From: Acidobacteriota bacterium
GTDB taxonomy: Bacteria > Acidobacteriota > Terriglobia > Acidiferrales > UBA7541
DNA: 64,000 nucleotides
Direction: 5' to 3'
Assembly: GCA_013289955.1 (NCBI GenBank)
Contig: JABCYZ010000023.1
Location: forward strand, 35,204 to 99,203
Made by a program: the position numbers and the translations under genes. This document shows, one piece after another, positions 25,460 to 32,662 of the stretch (positions within the stretch are counted from its first letter, which is position 1; every line of letters begins with the position of its first letter). The notes beneath the pieces are model-generated. The model saw only the letters and a list, made by a program, of their open reading frames with translations. It made no database searches and was not told where the DNA came from.

Positions 25460-28400
25460 TCAAGGAATCGCCACGGCGGCCGCGAGCGCTCCGGCTTGCG
25501 CAATCTGCGCAATGGCCACCAGATTCTTCCAAACGCTGCTGCCAACCACCGCCCGTTCCGGAACCATAATCGTGTCGCCGGGTCCGATCGTCGAAGACTC
25601 AACTCCTCCGGACCACATCCCGCCGCTCCCGCTGGTCACCGAACCACTTGCGCGAATAATGAAAATGGCTTTCTTATTGGCCAGCCCCGTGGCTCCTCCG
25701 GCTCGAGAGAGATACCAAGCCGTGGTTTTTCCTGGCGTATAGGTGATGGCATTCGAGTTGTAGACCTGACCGACAATCAAAACGAATCCTGGCTGTTTGG
25801 GAATATCGAGCGAATCTCCCGCGCGCAGCTCGATGTCGTCCGGAGAACCCGGGAAATCCTTTTGCCCCTGGCGGATGTGCACGACAAGGCGCCCGCTGAT
25901 CGGAGCCCGTCGCAGCGCGTCCACAACGCGCTGGCGCTGTTGAATGGCGGCCTGTTGCAGCGCCGCTTCTTCTGAACCGCTGGTGGTTATAGACGTCTTC
26001 ACCACCGTCGATTCCTGTTCCATCCGCTGAATCAGATCCTGTCTCGTCTGCTCCTGCATCTTCTTCACTTCGATACGTTCGAACACCGCCGCCGGCGGAT
26101 AAGCCGTGGGCAACATTCCGCCTGCACGGCGCAGCAGCGAGGTCAGCCGTTCGCCCGGCTCGATCCCGTAAACACCCGGCTTGGCCACTTCGCCGTGAAG
26201 CGTTACCGTCGCTCCCATGTCTTTCCAACGTGTCTGCTGCGGCACTGTCAGGACGTCGCCGTCGTTTAGGAAAACGTCCGCACCTGCCTCACCGCCCAGT
26301 GCGCTCGTCAAATTGACGGTCTGTTCGCCCGACGGCCTCGCTGCCGCCCCTTCCAAAACCGCGTAGTGCACCAAATCCGCGCTTTCCGGATTCGCGCTTC
26401 TCAAAAATCCGCCGGCGGAACGGACCAGATCCGAAACTCGCATGTCGGAAGCCAGCGGATAGCGTCCCGGCCGGCCCACCTCTCCCCGTACGTACACGCT
26501 CGGGGGATTCACTCTCTCCGGCTGGCGATGCACGAGAATCCTGTCCCGCGGTTCGAGCAGGATATTGTTCAACGGGTCTCCATCGAGCGCTGCGCGCAGA
26601 GAAATGCTGAAGACTTTTGTGGTCCCATCCGGAAGGACGCGGAAAAGCTGCGCCGATTCCAGCCAGCTATCCGGCGTAAGGCCGCCCGCCTGATAAATGG
26701 CATCGCGCAAGTGTTCCTGCCCGGAGGCGCGGTAGCGTCCCGCTGCGCGCACTTCGCCGATGACCGCAATTTCCGGCGCAGCTTCCAGCTCGTACCGTCC
26801 GAAAATCCGCACCGTGTCGAGCGGCTCCAGTTTTGGCGAGTTTTCCGGATGCTCGAGAGCCGCGGCCAGGTTGAAGCTTTGCACTACCGGCCGGTTATCC
26901 GGCTGAGCGATGCGCACGATCTCGGCATAGCGCTCCGCCGGCTCCGGAAGCAGCTCTTTGTACGAGGAGACGAGATCCGTCAGTTTCATCCCGTCGTGAA
27001 AGGAATATTGTCCCGGGCGCAGAACATGCCCTTCGAGATACACGCTTCCGCTGTTGTATGGCGCAATCGGGAAGATATGAATGTCATCGCCGTCCTGAAT
27101 CTGGAATTTTTCAAACGCGATGCGCAACGAATCTTTGTCGCTGTTTTCTCCGACATCGAGGCTCAACATCGTCCGCTTTTCGTGCGCTTTCATGCGCTGC
27201 ACTTCGATGTGCCGAAGCGCTGCCGCCGGCAGTATGCCTCCGGCGAGGTCCAGCACTTCTTCCAGATTTTTTTCTGCGTGGAGTTCGTACACCGCCGGCC
27301 GCCGCACCATTCCCTCGACCGTAACGCTCGGCCCGAGCGGCGGAACGCGCAATGAATCGCCGTTTTCGAGACGCTTTAAATCTCCCCGAATGCCATGCAA
27401 CAAAAGATCGTAAGCATCCACCTCTTCGAGAAGCGTTTTCCCGCGATAGTGTTCGATACTCCGCAAGGAACCGCGCGGCGTCACTCCGCCGGCCGCAAAC
27501 AGGGCGTTCAGCGGCGTCGAAAGCGAGCTGACGTCGTACGCTCCCGGCGAAGCGACTTCGCCAACCACATACACCCGCACGCTTCGCAGCCGCAGCAGAG
27601 AGACGTCCGCCGAAACGTCGCGGAATTGTGTTCGCAACACCCGCTGCACCGATTCCTGCACTTCTCCCAGCGATTTTCCGGATACCAGGAGCGGTCCCGC
27701 CTCTGGCAGCTGCACCCGTCCTTCGCGGTCCACTGTTCGAAACAGCCTTTGCGAGACCCCGCCCCACAGATCAATCGAAAGGCCATCTCCCGGCCCGACG
27801 ACATACTCAGGGCCTACCGGCAAGTCCATCGGCAGCGCGCCCGTGTTTGCGCGGTCGTGCCGGAAAACGTCCAGCCCAAACCGCTCCGCATGCTGCGCGG
27901 GAGCAGCAGCCTGTACGTAAAGGTCATACAAAGAAGGCACATCGGCATACGGATTTGGCCGGTGCACCATTCGAACGGGCTCGAGTGCCGCGGCTGCCAA
28001 CTCGTAAGCCGTGCCGTTAGAAAGTCTGCGTTCGGCGTTGTTGCGGCTGACGCGTGGGGAAGCGTTTTCTGGCTGGGAGAGCTCTCCCGGCATCGAAGGC
28101 GCAAACTCGACAGCGGTGCTCGAAACCGCCCCTTCTCCCTCTCGCGACTCTCCTCCGGCACGAAGATTTGCGGAATTTCCTGATGTGTCCAGGCTTCCTT
28201 GCCCTAGCGAGGTCAGCAACGTCTCTCCGGTATCGGAAGCGGACAGATCAGCGCGCAAATCTCGCGGTGCTTGCGGCGTGTCCGTGCGCGATGGCGCTGA
28301 TGGGTAGCCCTCGTACGGATTCGGTAGGTCGGCGGGGCGGCTCGGCTGCTCCTCACCTCCTATTGGCGAAGAGGTGCGACGCGTTCCGCGGGCAGGAAAA

Positions 28401-28987
28401 TCGCAATCGGAGGAAATCTCCGGGTCGCAGCCGGCCGTCTGCGTCGCTGGCGGCAACGTGCGCGGTTCAGCGTTGCGTTCCATGGAGTGGGCTATGGCGT
28501 AGGCGCGGTCTTGCAATACGAGGCTATGTTCGGCGGCAAGGTCCGAATCCGGATTTACCTTCGGTAGCAGATAACCGTATCTTTGCAAAAGCCGCGTCGC
28601 CAGCACCCGCGCTCGTAAATCTTCGTTCAGCCGTGCAATGACCGCCGCATCCGTCAAGTCGGTTTCATCCAAAAGCTGCCCGGCCGACCCGGCGTCCTGA
28701 GCCAAAATCCGCTTGAACTCCACCATCAATCCGGCATCTTTCCCCAAAAATTCCAGGATCTGCTCGGCGGTGGCTGCCACGCGATCAAGGTTGTCAGTAG
28801 CCACATCCAGGGAAGGCCTGGAACTTCTATTCGCCGCCGTTTGCGAAGCTTGTTTTCTCGCCTCCTGCTCTCTGACCGTTCCGCTTCCCGCGCCACTTTC
28901 CTGAGGTAGAGCCACCGGGGATCCTATCGAGCAAATGCACAAACCAAGGAGCATCCCTCTCTGGGCTATATATTTCGTCCAATGCAT
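25460..28987 (-). CDS. Very large SLBB-repeat polysaccharide export protein (Wza-like)
   Basis: 1175 residues from ATG 28987, followed by a signal peptide ending near SPVALPQ. Residues ~30-380 are a low-complexity Ser/Pro-rich extension. The polysaccharide export domain is at about 392-465 (EYVVGPGDGLSIDLWGG...VSADVSLL). Seven SLBB-like repeats begin at about 471, 554, 648, 740, 830, 928 and 1068, each with the core V.GEV..PG.Y. Ordinary Wza proteins are ~350-400 residues with two such repeats. The frame is open to 29197, but that part overlaps the regulator gene and has no signal peptide. Would form the outer-membrane or periplasmic export channel. Confidence 0.9.
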   Translation of the reverse strand: MHWTKYIAQRGMLLGLCICSIGSPVALPQESGAGSGTVREQEARKQASQTAANRSSRPSLDVATDNLDRVAATAEQILEFLGKDAGLMVEFKRILAQDAGSAGQLLDETDLTDAAVIARLNEDLRARVLATRLLQRYGYLLPKVNPDSDLAAEHSLVLQDRAYAIAHSMERNAEPRTLPPATQTAGCDPEISSDCDFPARGTRRTSSPIGGEEQPSRPADLPNPYEGYPSAPSRTDTPQAPRDLRADLSASDTGETLLTSLGQGSLDTSGNSANLRAGGESREGEGAVSSTAVEFAPSMPGELSQPENASPRVSRNNAERRLSNGTAYELAAAALEPVRMVHRPNPYADVPSLYDLYVQAAAPAQHAERFGLDVFRHDRANTGALPMDLPVGPEYVVGPGDGLSIDLWGGVSQRLFRTVDREGRVQLPEAGPLLVSGKSLGEVQESVQRVLRTQFRDVSADVSLLRLRSVRVYVVGEVASPGAYDVSSLSTPLNALFAAGGVTPRGSLRSIEHYRGKTLLEEVDAYDLLLHGIRGDLKRLENGDSLRVPPLGPSVTVEGMVRRPAVYELHAEKNLEEVLDLAGGILPAAALRHIEVQRMKAHEKRTMLSLDVGENSDKDSLRIAFEKFQIQDGDDIHIFPIAPYNSGSVYLEGHVLRPGQYSFHDGMKLTDLVSSYKELLPEPAERYAEIVRIAQPDNRPVVQSFNLAAALEHPENSPKLEPLDTVRIFGRYELEAAPEIAVIGEVRAAGRYRASGQEHLRDAIYQAGGLTPDSWLESAQLFRVLPDGTTKVFSISLRAALDGDPLNNILLEPRDRILVHRQPERVNPPSVYVRGEVGRPGRYPLASDMRVSDLVRSAGGFLRSANPESADLVHYAVLEGAAARPSGEQTVNLTSALGGEAGADVFLNDGDVLTVPQQTRWKDMGATVTLHGEVAKPGVYGIEPGERLTSLLRRAGGMLPTAYPPAAVFERIEVKKMQEQTRQDLIQRMEQESTVVKTSITTSGSEEAALQQAAIQQRQRVVDALRRAPISGRLVVHIRQGQKDFPGSPDDIELRAGDSLDIPKQPGFVLIVGQVYNSNAITYTPGKTTAWYLSRAGGATGLANKKAIFIIRASGSVTSGSGGMWSGGVESSTIGPGDTIMVPERAVVGSSVWKNLVAIAQIAQAGALAAAVAIP

Positions 28988-29016
28988 TCTCTGATTGCGA
29001 AATCGGGTCGCTTTCC

Positions 29017-29397
29017 TCACGATCCTCCTCCCGTCCGCGTCGGTTTGCCACGCATCACTTCCAGCAGGGACTCTTCGCTTGCTTCCATTTTTGTGGAATG
29101 AATCTCCAGCGACGCCCAGTAGAAAATTCCGATGTTCGTGTTGGGGGCCACCGCGATAATCCGAAGCCCGGGAAATTTCTTTAAAAGTTGGTCGCACAGC
29201 GGCGGACGCCGTCTCGATTCATCCAGAGCAATCAGTAGAAAATCCGGTTTTGTCTCCGCCACCATGGAAGGGACGTCCTGCTCGTTCTCCGCTTCTCCCA
29301 CGATGCTGATCCCCTCTTGCTCGGACAGAGTCGATAGCACCAACTCCCGTAACAGCCGCGGACGGTTGGCTACCAGCACGCGGATGCTCGTTTCCAT
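29017..29397 (-). CDS. Receiver-like regulator lacking the phosphorylation site
   Basis: 126 residues with an excellent SD (AGGAGG, five bases before ATG 29397). The sequence follows the CheY-like pattern (IRVLVANRPRLLRELVLSTL; IVGEAENEQDVPSMVAETKPDFLLIAL; KFPGLRIIAVAP; STKMEASEESLLEVMRG). The acidic pocket is VANRP instead of a DD pair. Where the phospho-Asp should be (PDVVLLDL type), the sequence is PDFLLIAL with Ala. The C-terminal Lys is kept. It precedes the export gene by 29 bases, so it is probably a pseudo-receiver that regulates or scaffolds the polysaccharide locus. There is no DNA-binding domain. Confidence 0.75.
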   Translation of the reverse strand: METSIRVLVANRPRLLRELVLSTLSEQEGISIVGEAENEQDVPSMVAETKPDFLLIALDESRRRPPLCDQLLKKFPGLRIIAVAPNTNIGIFYWASLEIHSTKMEASEESLLEVMRGKPTRTGGGS

Positions 29398-29470
29398 CGA
29401 CCCCTCCTGGGCTCAAAGAGCCTAAAAGGCTTTGCGTTTCCGGGGCAGGCTGCAAATGGTACGGGGAGTG
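29398..29470 (-). promoter_or_regulatory. Structured 5' leader of the polysaccharide operon (possible riboswitch-like element)
   Basis: On the minus strand the leader contains TTTGC...GCAAA and ACGCAAAGCC, then a TTTT loop and AGGCT (AGCC/GGCT hairpin), followed by GAGCCCAGGAGGGG that includes the SD. ACGCAAAGCC also occurs in c-di-GMP-I (GEMM) riboswitches, but the AGGGCAAACC half and the GGTAGCGGGG half were not found. This is a hint only. Confidence 0.25.
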
Positions 29471-29526
29471 AGGTACTGGACTGCTCTGGGCTAGTACTTT
29501 GAAGGGGGGACTCGCGCGGTACGAAA

Positions 29527-29892
29527 TCAGTATTTCGCGGCGCCGTCTTCGGCCGCTACACCGGTTGCCCGTTCTGCCGGCAACATGGGACGCAGCGAGA
29601 AAAACTTGTGCCGGCACGGCTCGCACCGCACTGCGAGCAGCCCCAGCCAGCGCCCCAGCGCGGATGTAGGTCCGGAAACTTTCTCCGCGGAGATTCGCTG
29701 CAGGTCCGGGTTGCCGCAAATGCCGCATCGCGCATAGCGAAGCTGCCGAATCGGAATTACCCGCGCGTGGAAGCGTGTTTCACAAACCATGCAGCGCCAC
29801 GGAACCACACCTACAGCGCCGAACAAATATTCAGAGATGGACCGCCGCCTGGAACGCCGGCAAGCTACAGCTTGACACGCTGGACAGTTCAT
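29527..29892 (-). CDS. Small protein with four CxxC zinc-binding motifs
   Basis: 121 residues from ATG 29892; the frame extends to 29973 but without similarity. The cysteine pairs are CPAC, CMVC, CGIC and CEPC, spaced so that two zinc ribbons can form. The rest is basic, with short hydrophobic patches (EYLFGAVGVVPW, ALGRWLGLLAV). It lies at the head of the polysaccharide locus, 130 bases before the receiver-like gene, and could be part of the same transcript. The function is unknown. Confidence 0.6.
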   Translation of the reverse strand: MNCPACQAVACRRSRRRSISEYLFGAVGVVPWRCMVCETRFHARVIPIRQLRYARCGICGNPDLQRISAEKVSGPTSALGRWLGLLAVRCEPCRHKFFSLRPMLPAERATGVAAEDGAAKY

Positions 29893-29998
29893 CGAAAGTT
29901 TCTGGAGGTTCCTCTTGGCAAGAGAATAGGGGATGTGCCCTGTTTCGGCAAGAGGCTGTCGCCTCCGAGTCATCTAACAAAGTACAATAGGAACCGTC

Positions 29999-30436
29999 AT
30001 GGCTGACTACACAGCGGACCACGCCCGCGCGGGCATCGAAACAAAATTACCTAAGCTCGATACCTGGCCCAACCAATACCCCGGCTACGTCATCACCACG
30101 CGCTTTCCCGAATACACTTCCGTCTGTCCCAAGACAGGCATGCCGGATTACGGCATTATCACCATCCAATACATGCCGCAAAAGGACTGCATCGAGCTCA
30201 AGGCTCTCAAGATGTACCTCCTCGCCTATCGCGATCTCGGGATCTTTTATGAAAACGCGGTGAACAAGATACTTCATGATATCGTCGATGCTGTTCGTCC
30301 TGAATGGTGCGTGGTGCGCGGTGAATTTACTCCCCGCGGCGGTTTGAGCACTTCCATCTTCGCTCGCTGGCCCGAGCGCGCTCCGGGCCGCAAATCGGGG
30401 AGCAAAGCCGGATCGCAGCGAGGCAGGGCCCGCTAG
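29999..30436 (+). CDS. queF: NADPH-dependent preQ0 reductase QueF
   Basis: 145 residues, the short (unimodular) QueF type. The signature FPEYTSVCPKTGMPDYG carries the nucleophilic Cys 43 and the Asp 50, and KDCIELKALKMYLLAYRDLGIFYENAVN is the second conserved block. The enzyme reduces the nitrile of preQ0 to preQ1 in queuosine synthesis. AGGA lies six bases before ATG 29999. The C-terminal tail is basic (PGRKSGSKAGSQRGRAR) and not part of the fold. No other queuosine gene or preQ1 riboswitch was found nearby. Confidence 0.95.
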   Translation: MADYTADHARAGIETKLPKLDTWPNQYPGYVITTRFPEYTSVCPKTGMPDYGIITIQYMPQKDCIELKALKMYLLAYRDLGIFYENAVNKILHDIVDAVRPEWCVVRGEFTPRGGLSTSIFARWPERAPGRKSGSKAGSQRGRAR

Positions 30437-30522
30437 CCGCGCCCATAGACACGGCGCGGGTTGCGGTAGATAATTTTATCGGCATCCAGAACCTAGCCTG
30501 GAGCCATGACTGAGGAGGGGGA

Positions 30523-31431
30523 ATGAGCATTTCTCCAAATGTGCCGAGTCCGGAAGAGTCTTATCGTTACGAATCGACGGGAACGCCGCGCTGGATTCCG
30601 GCGCTGTTCGTCGTGCTTATTATTGTCATGGGCGCGCTCGGCTATGTCGGTTACACCGGGATTTCCCGGCTCGAGCAGAACCTCGCCAAAGAACAGGACC
30701 AAGACAAAGTCTTGACCGCGCAGCTCGAACAGGCCAATGCGCGTCTCGCCGATCTGAAGGGCCACATCGAAGTTACAGAACAAAAAGTCGGCATGACCGT
30801 CGCCGAACTGGCGCAGGCCAAGAGCCGGGCCGAATCCATCCGCAAAGAACAAGTGGAATCCGACCAGAAGCTGACCGCCCAATTGTCTCAGGTAAAAAAG
30901 GAAAGCCAGGAACAAATTGGCGCGGTCGCCACCGAAGTAGGCGGAGCGAAAAAAGATATCGAAGCGACGAAAACGGATCTTGAAGACACCAAGGGCAAGC
31001 TCGCGCGCGCCACCGGCGACATGGGCGTAATGAGCGGCCTCATCGCCCGCAATCACGACGACCTCGAAGAATTGAGGCGCCGCGGCGACCGCAACTACTA
31101 CGAATTCACAATCACGAAAGCGAAGAACGGCCAAAAGGTCGGACCGACCCAGCTCACCCTCACTAAAACGGACCCGAAGAAATCCAAGTACACGCTGACC
31201 GTCTTGGTCGATGACCGCACCATCGAAAAGAAAGACAAGACCGCCGGCGAACCCGTGCAGTTTTACGTTAAAGGCGCCTCGCGCATGGCGCCCTACGAAA
31301 TCGTTGTTTTCGACGTCGGCAAGAACCAGGCCACCGGCTATTTGTCCACTCCGAAGGACGTGGGCGCGAGCGCGGCTCCCGCTGCTACTCCGGCCGCAGC
31401 GCCGGCGGCTGCTCCGACCAAGCCTTCTTAG
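30523..31431 (+). CDS. Membrane-anchored coiled-coil protein of unknown function
   Basis: 302 residues. One membrane helix at about 25-45 (WIPALFVVLIIVMGALGYVGY) follows a short N-terminal tail. A long heptad-like, charged region (about 50-190) comes next, then a small beta-rich domain (YYEFTITKAKNGQKVGPTQLTL...YTLTVLVDD) and an Ala/Pro-rich C-terminal tail. The SD GAGGGGG lies five bases before ATG 30523. I recognise no specific family; a role at the cell envelope is plausible. Confidence 0.7.
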   Translation: MSISPNVPSPEESYRYESTGTPRWIPALFVVLIIVMGALGYVGYTGISRLEQNLAKEQDQDKVLTAQLEQANARLADLKGHIEVTEQKVGMTVAELAQAKSRAESIRKEQVESDQKLTAQLSQVKKESQEQIGAVATEVGGAKKDIEATKTDLEDTKGKLARATGDMGVMSGLIARNHDDLEELRRRGDRNYYEFTITKAKNGQKVGPTQLTLTKTDPKKSKYTLTVLVDDRTIEKKDKTAGEPVQFYVKGASRMAPYEIVVFDVGKNQATGYLSTPKDVGASAAPAATPAAAPAAAPTKPS

Positions 31432-31464
31432 CTTGAGCATCCGCTTGGACTGGCCAGAAATCCC

Positions 31465-31516
31465 GAGCCCTGTTCCGCGTCCTGGAAACTATCCGCGGGA
31501 CAGGGCTTCTCAGTTT
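31465..31516 (+). terminator. Candidate transcription terminator after the coiled-coil gene
   Basis: GAGCCCTGTTCCGCG (31465-31479) pairs with CGCGGGACAGGGCTTC (31494-31508) with one or two non-Watson-Crick pairs, giving a stem of about 15 bases and a 14-base loop. A short T-run (TTTT) follows. The run is short, so efficiency is uncertain. Confidence 0.5.
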
Positions 31517-31533
31517 TCGGTTGCCATTCTACG

Positions 31534-32562
31534 ATGGCAACTCCGTCCATGTTTCTTTCTTCACGCTGCCGCGCTGCTCTAATCTTCCCATGCACTCTCC
31601 TGCTCTCGACTCCCGCCCTTCCCCAACAACCGGCACCGCCTCCTTCCGGCATCCGCATCACTGTGGACCGCGTCGATGTAGGAGTCATCGTCACCGATTC
31701 TAACGGGCAGTTTGTCGGCAGCCTGCGCCGCGAAGACTTCCACCTGTTCGATAATGGTGCCGAGCAACCCATCACGGATTTCCTGAGCATCGACGAACCC
31801 GCCCAAGTCCTGCTCCTTATCGAGGCCGGCCCGGCCGTTTATCTCCTCCAGGGTGGCCATCTTCAGGCTGTCCACGCCCTCCTCGATGGCCTTTCACCTG
31901 CCGACCGCGTGGCCATCGCCCGTTACAACGAGGCAGCTGAACCAATCCTGAATTTCACGTCAGACAAATCGAGCGCCGCAGGCGCGCTCGACCAGTTGCG
32001 CTTCAATCTCGGCTTCGGTCAGCTAAATCTCGCCGCGAGCCTTTCCACGGCCCTCGATTGGCTCGCGCTTACTCCCGGCAAGAAATCGCTTGTCTTGCTC
32101 TCAACGGGGTTCGACACTTCCCCGCCCGCCGCCGCTCGGACTCTTCTTGCCCGCCTCAAATCGACCGACGTCCGCGTGCTGGCCATCTCTCTTGGCGGCG
32201 AACTTCGCGGCGCACAGCCTGTCGAAACCAAGCGTTCGAAGAAAGCCGCGGCCGCTCCGGAAAAAGCCCAAGCCGTCGAGGAAGGATTTGCCCAGGCTGA
32301 TGAAGTGCTGAAGACGATTGCAGAAGCCAATGGGGGGCGCGCTTACTTTCCCAGAACTGCCAAGGATTTTGCTGACGTTTTCACCGAGATCGCGCAACTC
32401 GTTCGCCACGAATACAACCTGGGTTTCCTTCCACCCGTCGACGACGGGAAACTCCACGGTATCGAGGTCCGAGTCACGAGCTCCGCCTCCGGTGCCCCGC
32501 CTGCCCCAGCCTATCGCGTTGACCATCGGCAGGCCTACATCGCTCCGCCGACGCACGAGTAG
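31534..32562 (+). CDS. VWFA-related domain protein, exported
   Basis: 342 residues with a signal-peptide-like start (ALIFPCTLLLSTPALPQQ). The domain layout is that of the acidobacterial 'VWFA-related' family: an N-terminal strand region (ITVDRVDVGVIVTDSNGQFVGSLRREDFHLFDNG) and then an A-domain with LLLIEAGPAVYL, RVAIARYNEAAEP and SLVLLSTGFDTS. The canonical MIDAS DxSxS is replaced by EAGPAV, so metal binding is doubtful. Such proteins are common in this phylum and of unknown function. Confidence 0.8.
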   Translation: MATPSMFLSSRCRAALIFPCTLLLSTPALPQQPAPPPSGIRITVDRVDVGVIVTDSNGQFVGSLRREDFHLFDNGAEQPITDFLSIDEPAQVLLLIEAGPAVYLLQGGHLQAVHALLDGLSPADRVAIARYNEAAEPILNFTSDKSSAAGALDQLRFNLGFGQLNLAASLSTALDWLALTPGKKSLVLLSTGFDTSPPAAARTLLARLKSTDVRVLAISLGGELRGAQPVETKRSKKAAAAPEKAQAVEEGFAQADEVLKTIAEANGGRAYFPRTAKDFADVFTEIAQLVRHEYNLGFLPPVDDGKLHGIEVRVTSSASGAPPAPAYRVDHRQAYIAPPTHE

Positions 32563-32590
32563 CAGACAGACACTCTCGCCTGTCTTTTCC
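32563..32590 (+). terminator. Weak hairpin between convergent genes
   Basis: AGACAG (32564-32569) and CTGTCT (32580-32585), followed by TTT, can form a 6-base stem with a 10-base loop between the VWFA gene and the convergent Lon-like gene. It is a weak candidate. Confidence 0.3.
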
Positions 32591-32662
32591 CTTAGGGTGG
32601 AAATTCCGTCGCTCTATTTCTTGTCTCTTGGATCCCTGTGGTTTGAAAATCCCGAGGAAATG

